From NCBI RefSeq assembly GCF_947623445.1, contig NC_135245.1:20157501-20221500 (forward strand): a stretch of 64,000 bases of DNA, given 5' to 3'. The position numbers and the translations under genes were made by a program. Origin of the DNA: Clavelina lepadiformis. Taxonomy: Eukaryota; Chordata; Ascidiacea; Aplousobranchia; Clavelinidae. Positions 1 to 14,500 of the stretch are shown here, piece after piece (the first letter of the stretch is position 1; each line of letters starts with the position of its first letter). The notes under the pieces are model-generated. The model saw only the letters and a program-made list of their open reading frames with translations. It searched no databases and was not told the DNA's origin.

Positions 1-485
1 TATAAACAAATGTCAAGAAATTACAGAAAATATTTTGACAATGCGTTGGAAGCCAAATTGAGTTTTATGCATTTCTACTGCTCCTGGTTTCCTCCGTCTC
101 CGTCTCTTTGGTTTTGGTTTTTGTTTTCCAACTTGAGTTTTGGACTCAGTTCCATAATTGTTAGATTACGGCCGGAGCAATTGGCGTCAATGTGGAAATA
201 TTGAGACTTACTTTTATTCTATAGATCTAGCTTGTTGTATATTGGAATTTCTAGTTAATTTACACCTTAAAATGTCTAGAAATTACATGTTGACAGTTAA
301 TCAGAAAATGCATGGTATAATAGTGGTTGCCAGCACTTAATTTACATAGTTTTACAACCAGCTTCAGGGGAAAGTATTTGTTGCGACGTGTTAATAAGTA
401 ACATGGTTGGTCTCATTTTTCACCTAAGAAACTGCATCGTTGCTAATGATTTTGCATCCTCAACATGATTTTACATTGATTTAAG
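1..485. other. No supported gene; intron or upstream sequence
   Basis: AT-rich sequence with only short ORFs. The next exon at 486 opens in frame without a start codon, so this stretch is probably an intron of the gene whose 5' end lies left of the window. Confidence 0.5.
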
Positions 486-3400
486 GAAAGTGAAAATGTG
501 AGTGATCTCTCGTCCAATGAGGTTTTCCCTTCAGAAGATCACGGAATGTTTTCCACTGCCAAGAATTTAGTGGAGTTCAAAAACAACCAAGAGACCAGGT
601 AAAGTTATCACATTACTGTAGTTTTAGACTTTTTTATGTCAAGAAATCTGTTGTTGATCTCTGTAAACCCTTGTTTACTTGGCGGGAACATTTTCATAAA
701 CACCAAATGTTGTTAAGTTAATCCTCACAATTGTCGTTAAGCAGATTTACATGGTGGAAAACAAGCCAAGGTAATGCCAGATCACGTGACACTTGTTGTT
801 CTCCATTCTGTAGATCTGCCAGTGACAATTATGAGAAAGCACAAGTGTCTGAGACGAATGTGAGCGAATGGAATGAGAGGTGTCATGTTAGAAGAGGCAG
901 GTGTGAGAAAAGCATTGAGTCTGGATCTACCTGTGATAGTCCGGTGATTAGATCAGAGTCTCATTGTGCCATGACGTCAAACATGAATAAATGCGTCAAT
1001 GACCTTGTTGTAAGGGAATGTCTGAAATACTTGCTGGACAAGGTGGAAGAAGCAGAAATGAACCGAGAAACAGACGTTGATCTGATTGGTGAAGAAGATA
1101 AGCCTGGTTTCATCGCCACTGCGTGTGATGTTGGCGTAAATGTTGAACATGACTCTCAAAGTTCCACACATGACAGCAATTGCAAAATATCTTCTGATGA
1201 AAACGTCACCACTCAGTGGGATAGATATATCTGCGACAATGTCCCTGTCGCATGTGTTGGCACAACTCAGATTGAAGCTTCCTGCTCCAGTATGGATGAT
1301 GAGGATGTCTTCACACCTGGACCTAATGGCTCCACTGATGCCTCATTCGGTTCAAAGTTTCTCAATTTCGAGGAAGATCTTGAGTTTGAAATCACAAATC
1401 AAATTGACAATTTAAACAGACTCGATGATGATGACAAATCAGCAGCCGCAGTATCTCACTCTGGAAGCAGCCAAGATGAAACGACCAAATCTTACCTTGG
1501 CACTCAGCACTTCACTGAGTCACAGGGAAGTTTTTCGCCAGACGAGAAAGTCGATTTTGTTCCTCCAAATTTTGACATCGGCGCAAGTCAGTTTGTAGGA
1601 AGCCCCGAGCTAAGTTTGGACGACAACGAGCTGAGATCATCAAACCAAGAGGAGGAGGAGAGCAAGAATGCTGATCCTTATGAATGCCATCATGTTCCCG
1701 CTGATACACTTTACGATATTCCATTTCCACAAAGTGAAAAAAAAGCATCTATCGTCTGTGGTTTTGATCAAAGCGAAGCTCATCTCAAAGGCGCTGGAGA
1801 TATTGATTCCAACTTACATGTTATGATGAGAGAATCTTTCTCATCCCAACACCTCTCCACAGATTGTTGCCAGCCAGCTGCAATGGTGTCTGATACTTTG
1901 AACGAAAGCATCACTTTTTCACCACTGAGAAGTTCTCAGTGCTCTTGCGATGATTTGAGCTTATCTGGCTTCTTGCAGGATCATCCCACTCCTCAACATC
2001 GTGAAATTGCATCGATATGTGACCAGAAAGTGCCGTCGCGGTTTGATGATTATGCAAATGATGAAGAAGCTTTACTTTTACGGAGTTGGGAAAGTAATGT
2101 GAATAGCACCTGCTACAAAGGAATGAAAAATAATTTAACCATTCATGATAAGAGTGCAACTAGACAACGAAACGAATCAACAACAGTCAATAAAAGTCAG
2201 CTTGTGCCAGGCTGTGCTGTTAGTTGCGCTGGAACCATCATAACACCCGGGTCACCCCGTCCTTATGACCAAGCTACTTGCCAAGTGAATTCACTACTCG
2301 CCAAAACTCAAAGTGCAGGATGCCCAAATCTCGAGAAACCAGTCATTTACAATAAATTGGATGATCATCCCTTTCTTGGAAAGCTTCCAAAGCCCACCAG
2401 TTTTCATGCTGACACCACCATTGACAGAAATTTTAACCCTGAAAGCCCGATACCATCTGCCCCAGGCAAAGTGGCAAAAAGTTCAAGCCCAACCTACCAA
2501 AGTATAACTGAAGCTCTTAGGAAGAAGTTTGTATGCAGCAACAAGAGGATGAGGCCAGTTGTGGATCCAGTTAAGAGCAAACTCACTGATGAAGAAGCAA
2601 TTATAAAGATGGGAGGAATCTGCAGCCAATTTGCCACAAGCGATGGTGTGGTGTTGAAAAACAATTTTCCTTTACAAACTCTCACTCCTGGTCTTAACAA
2701 ACCACCGTCATTTGACCTCGATTTCGACAAACACAATCTGTCCTTCTCAAGAACAGAAAGTCTCATGATTGACAGCCCCATCAGGCAAAAATCAAGAAAA
2801 CTAAGTGACATGTCTAAGCTTGAAGCTTTCATAAGCGATGTAAATCCTGAGTCGAAGTGGGGAAAGTATAATGATGTCACTTCAAGCAACTTGCACCCGT
2901 CGTCATTTATCAGTGCTGTTGAAGCTGACCAACTTGCCGGTTTAGGTCCGCACAGCGACCTTACCAACAACCTGGGGAACACACACGACTTCTACAGAAA
3001 CTATGGTCGAGATGATGAAAACTACTTGTGTGATGATACAGGAGCTTCCTCTTCGCAAAGATCTTTTGAGAATTTTTTGCAGAAGTACAAAGAGGATACA
3101 TCAAGACCTCTTGAATTATCATTTTTCTCTGATGCTACAGCTAATGAAATACATGGTGATGTTTACGGGGTTGACGCACACGAAAGTATGTCATGTCCCT
3201 TTTCCACCACCCAGATTCCAATCACTCGCTCCGAGTTGGAGAAGTTCGATGATGGATTTCGTGACTGTAGTTCGAAATGGGTGAAGTACGAGAATGACGA
3301 CCAGTACGTTCCGAAGAATAAGCAGTTACGGCAGAAATGGCTCGATGATGTCATCAGAAATGAGAGAAGGCAATCTCAAAGAAATCATTTTCAAGAGCCT

Positions 3401-3520
3401 TCTGCCCAGTCTCGCTTGTTTGAAGAAAAGAGCTTGCTTCAAACACCTCATTATACTGACAAATTCTCAGAATATTCATCTAATTTATCACTTTTTGACA
3501 AGAGCCAAGTATTTTACTAA
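486..3520 (+). CDS. Long disordered N-terminal region, probably of the ZGRF1-like gene
   Basis: Two exons are visible: 486-598 (acceptor after TTTAAG, donor CCAG|GTAAAG) and 745 to about 3510. The phases join (AG + A) and the second exon stays open for about 925 codons. The protein is rich in Ser, Asp and Asn with acidic patches, and I see no globular domain. Short stretches such as SKWGKYND and SKWVKYENDD recur. Vertebrate ZGRF1 has a very large disordered exon before its GRF finger, and the next exons downstream on this strand are ZGRF1-like, so I infer one gene. The weak point is the 3' end. The frame stops at 3518-3520, and the nearest donor (CAA|GTATTT, about 3509) is in phase 0 while the next recognised exon at 5575 needs phase 1. 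A small exon may be missing, or this could be the last exon of a separate gene. The 5' end is outside the window. Confidence 0.6.
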
Positions 3521-4249
3521 ACATTTAAACTGCAACTGAGCAGTAATTTTCTGGCTAAGTGTTGATTGGATGGAATTTCGTCCTATTTGCAGTTTCATAT
3601 GTTGTTATTTTATTTTACCCACGCAGAGTTTTTATTGTTTATTTTTTGAAGTTGATGTTTTTCAAATCATTTTGCTTGTTTATTAAATTAGAGTTTATTA
3701 TAGGTTAAAGGTAATGTGTTGCTGTATGCAACATTGTTTACTATTCAACACATACATTGCTGTTGTCTCACATACTTTTGTAATCTGTATCTATTGAAAA
3801 TCACATTTTAAAAGAGACTTGAAAATGTTTAGAAAAATCTGTAAGTTACATGTTATTGCATACATAAACTGTGCAAGTGAAGTTATATTGTCTTGTATGG
3901 GTCGGGTTGTTGCCCTACCACCTTAGTTCAATCGATATTATTTGTAAAAAGCAGCAAGAGAACATACAGGTCAAGGTGGTGGTTAGTCTTACACATCAGG
4001 TGATCATATGAGCTGATGCTTTGCTGATGCTTAACTCTATTGTGCATCTTATGTTTGATCTCATGTTTAGTGAGAAGGTCGTGATAAGGCTCATCAACAT
4101 CGGATCTCACTTTAACAAACCAGGCTGTGAAGTCACAATCATCACAAACCTAGAAGCCTGTGCTTTTATAGCAAAGTTGATACTGAAGGAAAACAACTAA
4201 TTAAATGAGATTGTATTTTCCCCACCTTGCCAAGTATGATGCAGAGTTC
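3521..4249. other. Non-coding: intron or 3' UTR
   Basis: AT-rich sequence after the long exon, with no ORF of note. A weak polyadenylation-like ATTAAA lies near 3681, so a 3' UTR cannot be excluded. Confidence 0.4.
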
Positions 4250-4257
4250 ATCTAAAA

Positions 4258-5214
4258 CAGGGCCACGGACTCCAAACTACGGCCCACCGACCAACTGCGG
4301 CCCGGCACCTGTATATTATTAGCCCACGGCCATCAACGAGCTCACACGTAACTTCGTACCAAAAATAAAGAAATATGAAACAAACGTTGGAAGTTTAAGT
4401 TTAACAAACTTTATTTTAATATAGTTTAAATGAAACTGTTCAACTTCACATTATTCAGGTGCAAATATTTTTCCAAGCATTTAGTGGTAATTATTAACTT
4501 GCATTCGTCAATTGTTAGATGACCTAAGTAAGGTGACCGATAGAGATTGAGATTGAGCAGATATTGCGTAAAACTTATGTATCATAAGAACTTCACAATG
4601 CTGTAGTTTCTTATGATTTCACTTGTAATGAGACCCTGTAGTGCATGTACACTGCAGTTAACGGTTAAGTGCTGCTATGTTTTACATCAAACATGGCAGA
4701 ACGAAAGGAACATTATGAAGGCATGTACATAAAGCAAAAATTTTCATTGTTATGTAATTCAAAATTAAAATATAATCAAAATATCATGAGAACCAGAATG
4801 ACTGACAAGCATTCATGTGATGTCTTCGCATCACTGCTCCCACGAAGAACGTTGAAATATTGCCATCCTTTATCCGCCCATTTTGCATTTCATGACATTA
4901 ATTCTTCCTTGGCTTTTTATTTTGTATTGCGTTGGGCGGCGTAAACTTTGCGTTTGTGATACCTTTTACTTGATTTTTCGGGGCAAGTGAGTCGGTACAC
5001 TTGTATGACTTTTTATTGCTTTGGATGATATTTTTCTCTGCGTATTATTTAACATTTTCAGTTAGAAAATGAAGTTTCCACCAATGCCTTTGTTCATGAT
5101 CTTTATGATATTTAGTGCGATGTAGGCAAGCTGCGATCTTCACACATATTGAGTGGTGGGCAATGGTGAACTTTTCAGCACATGGCCCTCAGAGAAAAAG
5201 TTTGGACAACCCTG
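4258..5214. mobile_element. Decayed hAT-superfamily DNA transposon
   Basis: The element starts CAGGGCCACGGACTCCAAAC and ends GTTTGGACAACCCTG, an imperfect terminal inverted repeat with GGCCC blocks just inside. Near-identical 8-bp duplications flank it: ATCTAAAA at 4250-4257 and ATCTAGAA at 5215-5222 (one mismatch). Eight-bp duplications and CAGGG-type ends are typical of hAT elements. An internal stretch near 4785-4830 reads RTRMTDKHSCDVFASL, which resembles the conserved end of ZBED-type hAT transposases, so this looks like a deleted coding element rather than a pure MITE. It probably lies in an intron of the ZGRF1-like gene. It resembles the element at 50454-50920. Confidence 0.75.
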
Positions 5215-5574
5215 ATCTAGAAGACTGAATGCAGAATGAATTTTTTGCTCTCTGCTGATGTGCAAGTTAACTTGTGTGGTTTTTTCTGTAACGACAACCC
5301 CTCAGAATGTCCAGTGGTCCTGGTGAACTGGTCCAAGTACACCCAATGCAATATCAAAAAATGGTGTCTTTTCTTGGCGCCTTGTTTGTTCTGGCTTAGG
5401 TGCCTTTTTAAAAACCTGAAATGGTGCAAATCCAAAACGTGTGCAAAGGTACAAAAATGAAAGCACGCTTGTACTGATACAGTGCCAGCTTTCTTCTAAG
5501 TCTCTTTGCATTAGTAATAAAACTTAACTTTTTGTTGCTGTTCCACTCGATATTTTCATGGGATTGTTGTTTAG

Positions 5575-8500
5575 ATCAAAATGGCAAAGTCCAAGATGTG
5601 TACAACCTCGAAATAATGTCGATGCTATCGATGAATGTGTTGGTACTTCGGCCAGACAACTGGAACTGCAGGTGCCTTGCACTCATTATAATGTTGAGGT
5701 TTTAGACATAAACATATTGATTACACCAATCACACTTTATGAGCATTAAGCGTGAACTCAAAACGATACTAATCATTGCAATCCTGCCTTGTGTTTAAAA
5801 GGCATTTCGCAAAATATATGTTGTTGAGCTGTTCCTGGTACACCACTGCGGCTAACTTGATATTATTTCATTGATAAATAACATGTGTGGAAGCACAGGC
5901 ATCACTTGACGCGGAGAGACGTCTCATAAGAGCGTCTTTATGAACAATGAATAAAGAGAAAAAACACAATAATTCTTTGGGCAAATAAACGTGGTATCCT
6001 GCCGCTGCCAGGCATGAAACGGGTGGTGAACGCCACAGGCATTCTTACTAACATGAGTTTAGATTTTGTTATCACACCATGATAGCAAGTCACGTTTTAT
6101 TATTGACACTTTCAACATGTTGTGTTGCAATCTTAACAGAACCATGTTGGAACACTAAGCCAACATAACAATCAAACAAACTTTTTACACACAGTGTCGT
6201 CTTAAAAAAGAGCTGTTTTTTCCAAGCTCGGATGATTTGAAGCTTGGCAAGCCTTCCACATCAACCCTGGTGTCCTGCACATTTGCTTCTGTAGAAGAAT
6301 ATGTGAGGACATGGACGGAAGTAGTGCATGGTGCGTCGTTTTTTAAGGTTTTGTGTAATTTTAACCATGTTCTTTCATGTGTGGTAGTATTTGTTTTAGT
6401 AAATTCTTTGTGGGACCAATCACTCACTACCTTGTAGATATGTGAGGCTTCTTGATATTTTCTTATAGCAGTGAGCAGTGATTAAGAGTGATTAAGTTTC
6501 TCTTAGTTTAAATCGGTTGTTATTGTTTTGAGCAGAGCATTTAAACCTATTGTTGTGGGCCAAGAGTGAATCTTTCCATACAGCCATGAAAAACGCTGAC
6601 ATCAGCACATACTTGCGAGGAAGATGTGCTGATGAAGACCCCCTACTCCCTCCTGATCTGACCATCATCCCTCCTAGTGATGAAGATGCTGAGGTAGTTA
6701 CTCGGGTAACACTTCTTGTAAATTTAGTCTTGTGCAACAGGGATTTTTTCACTTGTAACACTGCGTAGATGCTGTCCAGCACCCCACCTTTGTGCAACCA
6801 CGACGCCCCATCCAAGTTGGCTCGCGTCAGGAAGGAAGGACCAAATAAGGGAAGGTTGTTCTTCACTTGCGCCGTGCGCAAGTCCAAATGCAAGGTCAGT
6901 TGAATGAGGGCGGGAAATTGAATTTGAACGCTGCATAAAAATTCAATTTTTTTGTCATAATAAAACTGTCAAGCTGCCGAACTGCATTGATTGAAAATTA
7001 TTTGTTTCCGTTGATTCATTGTGAGCTCGGCAGTTTTATTTATTACTTTTCTTGGTTTAGTTTCATATTTTCTGGTACAATCTAAAATTCTTGTTTTCGA
7101 ACAACACTTGCAGTTTTTCAAGTGGGCTGATGCTGTGCAGGTTAATAAATCTCTCTCAATGCCGAATAAAACTCGTTGCAACCAAATTACAAGGATAAAC
7201 AACAGTCGTGCACTCTGCAGTTATCTTGGTAGGAACGGAATTCTTTTATTTGTCAACTCAAAATTATGCCGGTAAGTTTTCGTGTTTATTAAACCAAAGT
7301 CAGCAGATAACACAAACAATGATAAAGTAATATGCATAGTAGTAACATGATGGCAGCATTATGGCGCATTAGTGACAGGGTTAATTCAGAAATCCATTTT
7401 GGTCCGATATTACTTGAATCTGAGTAATAATAGATTAATACTGTTAGAAAAAACAATGCATATGTTTGACTGGGAACAGTTTAAGTATGCTCACCTTAAC
7501 GGTATGTTGTGATCGCTGGTGCTCCTACTGCCTTGCTTTTTGCACTTGCATAGAGATTTAGTTCTGTAAACCCTGGTCACTGTAACATAACTTGTAATAT
7601 GAGATACCAGTTCAAAGGTATTGCAACTATTTTTCAATCGGTGACATTTATTTTTCTACTCACTTTAACACTTGAAGCCTATATTGCTTCCTCTGCCATT
7701 TGCATAAATCACCACCAGTTTCTCTTTGATCGTGTTGTTTTGCAGTCTTTGGTTGGATTCTTGTAGTGTTATTTTTGACGACTTTTCTTCACTTTTTGCA
7801 ACTTTAGTGTCAGTTAAGCGTTTCCAGGCACGTTTTGTCAGCTCCTTTCTGCTATCTAGTGTGCTTTTTGTAATCCCTCCATTTCTTTCCATGTTGAATT
7901 TTTGCGAAGGAGCTTGCATTGGCATTGACGTTAAATCCTTGGAACATGAAATTTTTCCGTATTTTCCATTTTCCGAAGTAACTTCAAACATATTTCCGAG
8001 TTTGTTCGACCATTTAATAATTTGAGCATTCTCCGACTGTTCATCAGTTGAGTCAAATTCCATCTGACCTTCCATCGAAAATTTTAGCGCAGAATTGACT
8101 CGACTCGAGTGTGAAGCTCTATATGATGTCGATGTTGACTTTGTCAAGTTATTTTTGGTGCAAGCAAAGCAGTCGGTGTCGAGATAGATGGGACTACACT
8201 GAGCTGTTGCGTCCTTAGCAAATGGCTGCGATGTTTTAGCGAAGGCGGCGTCTTTCTGAAGCTGGACCTGCCACGCAGGCAACCTCACCTTAGGAGCAAT
8301 TCGTCTGGTAAACCTGAGCATCGCTGGGACTGTCTTTTTGTAAGTTTTTTCATCGGATATTTCTCCTTCATAATCCGAAGTATTGAGTTCAATCTTATTC
8401 AGCAAAATTGGTTTCACTTTCTGCTTCAAACCCTGTAAAGCTTGAAGTTCTTCGATTCTACGCTTGAGAGGCGATCGATCAAGTGTGTTATAAGCATCGG

Positions 8501-11500
8501 TGTCAGGAATTGGAGATGCAGTGTTGTTTCGTCTTTGTTTTCTTTGTGTAACGTTTATCTGGTTGGTTGCATAAAATGAACTTTCTTTGCAGTTCTTGGT
8601 GTTGGTTGAAGTTTGTGGCTGACCAGTAGCTGGTGCACCCAACCTGCAGGTGTATTTTTCGTGGAGTGGTTTTTTCTCCGACAAGAGCCCAAAGTTTTCG
8701 TAAGTTTCAAAATCTTCGAGTTCATCACAGCCATTCTGACAAAGTTTTAAGTTGCAATCTGTTTGCAGTTTTGTGCACGCCTCGTTTTGCATTTCTTCTT
8801 TTGGTTTTGTTGAAGGATTTCTTTCCCACAGAAATTTGCTCTGAAGAAATTCAAGAATTGAGCTTCTACGAGGGCGTATTGGTCGTGGTTTACTGTAACT
8901 CACTGTGGAGTCTTTTGATGAAGGCCTCTGAAATGCCTTTTGTTGAGTTTGACCGTTTTTGTTTATTGGCACAATACAAGGAACTCCTAGCGTATCTTCT
9001 CTCTCTTTGCGTTCCATGTGCACTCTACGACCTATATTGACCTCCTTTCTCAGCAATGTTGCTTTGTACGGTTTATCAAACAGCAGTTGCAAGCCACGCT
9101 TCTTATCACCGTCTTTGCCACTTTTAATTTTGTTGTCACTGTTGTCGGACTTGGCTGATGCTGTGTTTTGCCGAGATAATAATCTTCGGATTCCAGATTT
9201 CTTTGGTTTAACTCTTCTGCCAGCAGAGCTGCTCGGTGTGCTAGGTATCTGGTGTGGCATAACGCTGCAATGCAAATCCTCCATGTCTGTTATCTTTTGT
9301 CTGTTTCTTTCCATCACAGGTGTAGTGTCTGGCAGACCCCTGAGTGTATCCTGCAGGTTCATATGACAACTTGTATCTCGGCCGTGTTTTGCTTCGTGTT
9401 GCTCAAAGCTGTGCTCTGCAATTTTGACTGCTAAGTTGATGCTTGTGTTGGTAGTGCAGTCGGTTTGCGAAGTTGGGTTAGAATCGATGTCATCGATCTC
9501 TGTGTTCTTGTCTTCTGTTGCTGTCAACTTGGCACATTCTGAGTTTAAAATTGTTGGAGTTTCACTTTTATTTTCCCCTCTTTTCTCAGAAACTTTAATT
9601 TTCTTGTCTGTATCTGAAGTTGTAAGACAATTTACAGCAACAACATCTGCGAATGATTTCTTCGTCACATCTAACTTTAACCGGGAATGTGAATGGACGT
9701 CGCTCTTTGTCGAAACTTTAAAAGTTATGTTGCTATTTTTTTCAATATCTGGCCGAGAATTAACTACGTCACTATTGTCATTGTCTGATTCTGACAAATG
9801 CCTATGAATGCTATTGTTATCGCCGGGATATGCGTCATTGGCGCCACTTAAGATATAGCTGTGAGTTTTCAGGATATTATCCACTTGAGTGTTTCTCTCG
9901 TTAACATCTGTCATCTTCAACTCTCTTGCTACACTTCCAGGTGTGTGGTCACCAATCTCATTGTTTTGGATACAAGAAACAGCCGCTTCCATATTTGCCT
10001 GGATGTTGCAATGGTCTGTGGCTATGTATCCATTTTGAAGTTTTTGGACGTTTCTTGCACATGTAACATAAGACAAATCATTATCCTCGCTATCCAATGA
10101 ACTTCCACTTGTTTGGTGTTCATCAAACGTTGGTGTCATGCAGTCAGACTGACTATGCAGGTGAGACTGCGACACAAAACTCCACTGTGTTTCATCGTCG
10201 TTTAAATTATCTTCAGAAATAAATGTCTCTCCACTTACTACGAAAGAATCCAACATGTTGCCAGAACTTGTTTGAGATGCACGTCCAGACAAACGACTCT
10301 TGTTTGTTTGCTCAAGGCTGTTAAGGCTTTCATCTAGCTCCAAATAGTCTGCACTTGATGCAAGGCCGACTATTTCATTGTTTCTGCAAAGTGTTTCCAT
10401 TGAACTTTCTTTGGTAAAAACGCTTGGAGTTGTTGCCGCTGACGTCATGTCAATCGTCCAATCCATTAACTCATTGTTTGAACTTATGTCAAAGTTGTCA
10501 GGATTTTCTTTAAACATTGGCTTAATTTTTGCTGGTGCTTTTATGCTGCATTCTTTGGATTTTCGTTTATTCCACATAAGGGAAATCATTTCAGAATTTT
10601 CTTTCGGCCATTTCGGCCAGGCTGCTTTTATTTGCTTCTTAACATCTTTAGAAAATGTTTGCATTTTAATTTGGTTAATTTCTTTATTATGCATTTTCTT
10701 CACTCGTGTGCTTTCCGCATCGTTACTTCTGTGTATCAAATCCGTTGTGTATTTCTTGATTGTGACATCACAAACCGTCTCTTGTTTCTTCGCTTCACTT
10801 TTTTTACAACAATGATTTCTCTTTCTACCCCAGGGAAGCTTTCGGGCCACAACTAGTGGAGGTGGCTGCCTGACCAACATGTAATTGTTCTGGTATTTGT
10901 TTTTCAATTTAATGACTGGCTTTTTCTCAACAGGCCACTGTTTTTTCAAAATTTTTCTGGGAATCTCCGGGTTTTTTATTGAGTTTTGGTGCAAATGTCG
11001 TATCAGATAACTGTCTAGTTCCATTGCAGTGAAACAGTTAACGTCTGCTAGCACTGAAAGATTATTGTTCTAAAAATCGTAAAAATAGCACGTTTTTAGT
11101 TCCTGTGACTGAGCTTGTGACCTGTGTTCAATTCTATATCTGCTCGATCGTCTTGATAGCTTACTTGCTTAAAGCTGATCCTTACGTCATTTTTATTTAT
11201 TGACATGTAAAGTCCTTTAATTGTATCAATATGAGCAATTAGCTTCTTGTAAGAGCCGATATGATCCCAGCCATCCACTTTGTGGCTTTCAAGTGCTTCC
11301 TTCTGCTACTTCACACATCGTCAGTCAACCTTCTGTCGTATGCTTTTCTATTGTGTTTAGTTGGACGTTTATGGATGAAGTTTTCAAAAAACTAAAACAA
11401 CAATAGATTTTTCACTAAATCATTGAATTGTTTGTCACACTTTCTAAATATGAATGTTATCGAAAGTATGATTCTGTTGATAAAAATTTATTTGCTTTTA

Positions 11501-14500
11501 ATATGAAAATTAGTCGCCATTTGCAAAGATTTTAGGTTTTACAACATAAATGTGATGGAATAATAATAATAAATTGGTGATTAGTATTAATTTTTTTCTA
11601 GCAAACTTCCCAACATAAAGGACAAGGTGAAGAAATTTCAAACTTTGGTTACTTTTTACTTTTACATTGAGTTTATTTTAGAAAATTATGGCGGTAACAA
11701 AATTTTTTCTGCTAAACTATATCTACATAAACAAAAGGCTTAATTATTTCTTCTGTTAAGTCTAATAATACTTTGACCTTTGACCCTTCTTCTTATGTTT
11801 ATGCGCAGGACAAACCAACACTTGGTGATGCCAGAAAGCAAATGGTTTTAAAATTAAGTCGAACAGACAAATCACTAATGCAAATCAAAGGTGAGGTAGC
11901 TATGTTTGAAATTGTTATTTATAAAACAAAGAACATTTTCGATTTCATAAAATACTCACTTACTGAGCTTGTCGGTATCATTTCTTATATGTTTTTCTGA
12001 TTAACCCAGATTCTTTGTGGGTTGTTTCAAAGACATTTGACTTCACCAATGTTTCTACTTTTGTGCTGAAAGTCGTATCGAATACGATATCATCTTCACA
12101 TGAACTGATTGTGCAGCCTTTGTCATCACACGTTGAGCTGAATGATGAAGGTAACTCTTAGAAGGGCACAAGACTTTATCATGAGAAATATTTGCAAATG
12201 GTTGTCAAAACATATTAACTTGATTTATTTTGTCACAACCTCAGATGCAGTTCATGCGATCTTTGTTGGAAAGACATCAAAGGAATTTCTTTCCTTGCAG
12301 AACTTGCAGAAAAAAGTACCTCACATGATTTTGCTTCCGTATCTGCTGAATGGAAACAATCCAACAAAATTTCCTGGTAATTTTTGAAAAAAACTTTTCA
12401 GTTTTTTTTGCAAAATTTTTATAAAAGTATATTTTAGTATATTTAAAGTGAAAACCAATGAATTGGTATGACTGGATGGTTAAAATATTTTTGCTTCTCA
12501 GCTGGTTTGAACTTGTCTACCATGTACACCCAGAAGAGGTCTGACACATTAAAACCAGCTTACCGCAAATCTGTCATTGAAATTCCACTCGAATACAACG
12601 ACATGGTACTATGACATAACAATAAACTTGCCGTTTATTATTTTTTGATGATACATTAACCTGATGTACAGTGTTTTTTTTAAGGTGTTTTGGGGGACCG
12701 AAACGGTCCCCCAAATTTCTCCAGCGGTTTCCCAAAATTTGGACTTGCAACTACAGGCTATTTTTTGGTATTTAAATGAAACACTTGCAGTCTCTTAAAA
12801 GTACTTAGCGGTCACCCAAACCAAACCTTAAAAAAAAACCTGCTGATGTAACACCTTGCAATAACTTCATGTTTGTTTTGTTTGTTATATCTTTCAGCTT
12901 TCACTAGCAAGTGATTACATCGAAAAGTACAAACTCAACGATGAACAGTCTGCCGCATTCTATAATTTTGTTGATATTCTTAAAGATAAGGGGAAGACAA
13001 CTTGTCCAGTCCTGCTCATCAACGGTAACTTTGTGAATTTGTTGTGAAGATCTTAGCGGACATGAGGTTAAAAGGGAATAAAATTCATTTCTAATCGCTG
13101 AACTCATCAATGTTACTGATTTATAAATGAGCCATTTATCCACCGATATTTGCAATCTGGATGTATGGTGCTTAAATTAGAAAATAAGGTTAAAAGTTGA
13201 ATGCTTAAAGTCGGCTTTAAATGAAATTAAGATAATCCTGGCTTAAACCCTGTCTAGTTGTATCACATGAACTGCCATTGTCGAGTCAGTATAGTGCTGC
13301 TCTGCAATACTGGTGAGCTGTCACCTTTTGGTACATTAGTAGGTATAGGAAAACGCTTTTTGTATGGTAATCTGACATTTTTTCTGAGTTTCTGCCCTTG
13401 AATCATTCATTGTCTTAGTTACGTTAGTGACTTAAAATATGCCCTAGGCATTGTTATTAAAGAAGTTCACATGGAAAAACATAACATAACCACAAAATTT
13501 ATTTAATGATTTTTTTGCTAATAGCCTAGTATCGTAAAAATATCTATGACTTTTTATTTCAAGGTGTGGCGGCATCAGGCAAAACTTTCCTTCTCGCAAT
13601 CTTCATTGTTTTTATTCATCAACTTCGAGAAAAAGCAGCCAATCAGATTGCAGCGGAATGTGAAGAATCGAATTCTGTTGGTCACAGAAGGAAGAGCGTG
13701 GCTAGATGGAAGGTGTTGGTTTGCTCAACGTCAAACTCAACTGTAAGTTGAATCATAAAAATATCAAAGTTACTCTTAATGTTAGAGTAACCAATACAAA
13801 CGTTGCGATCATTCCAAGTTCAATGGAATAAATTGTTCATCTTTAATCGTGTTTCCTTAATTAACCAAAGTAAAAGCAGAATGTTTCTTAGTGGTTTTGC
13901 CATCTTTGCACCAGATTAAGCGAGTTCAAGCTTGTGTGAATGCTCTGGTTTATAAATAAAAGTTTTTGAGGTGCTTCCATTTTCTGTTTTTGCTCTTGTT
14001 ATACTGTTGGAGTTTATGGTTCTACCCTTGACTATTGCCAGGCCGACTACAAACACCATCTTAGCCATCAATTCGTGATATATACAGTAATTGACTTTTA
14101 CTGCTTGAACTGACTCTTTCCTGTGACCTGCTGATTTTATCGAATTTAGATTGACTCTTTGCTGCAATTCCTGCTCCACGTCGGATTTCAAGAATTTGCC
14201 AGAGTGGGGAATCTGCTCGAAGTAGCAGCAAAACTTTTGCCATACAGTGTCCCTCGAAGTGGAGGATCGGAGGAACACTCAAAAATTCTAAAGGTGAGAA
14301 AAAATTTCTAACGCCATTACTAACGGTTCTTCGTGGTATGCTTTCTGTACCACATTTTTATAGTAAATGTCAACGTGACATTGTTGCATTATGACGTCAT
14401 CATTATGCCCTATTTTTTCAGGAGCTGCATCGCCGTTGCGACAAGTGCAGCGCAGAGCGCCAGTGAGTGGTTATTTTAGACCGGTTTATTAATACGCATT

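Noticed and set aside
771..813. A 43-nt candidate intron (GTAATG...TCTGTAG) inside the long 5' exon
   Set aside because: Removing it breaks the frame, whereas the unspliced sequence stays open for over 900 codons.
5236..5460. 74-codon plus ORF upstream of the 5575 exon as a missing helicase exon
   Set aside because: No acceptor/donor pair in the needed phase and no resemblance to ZGRF1.
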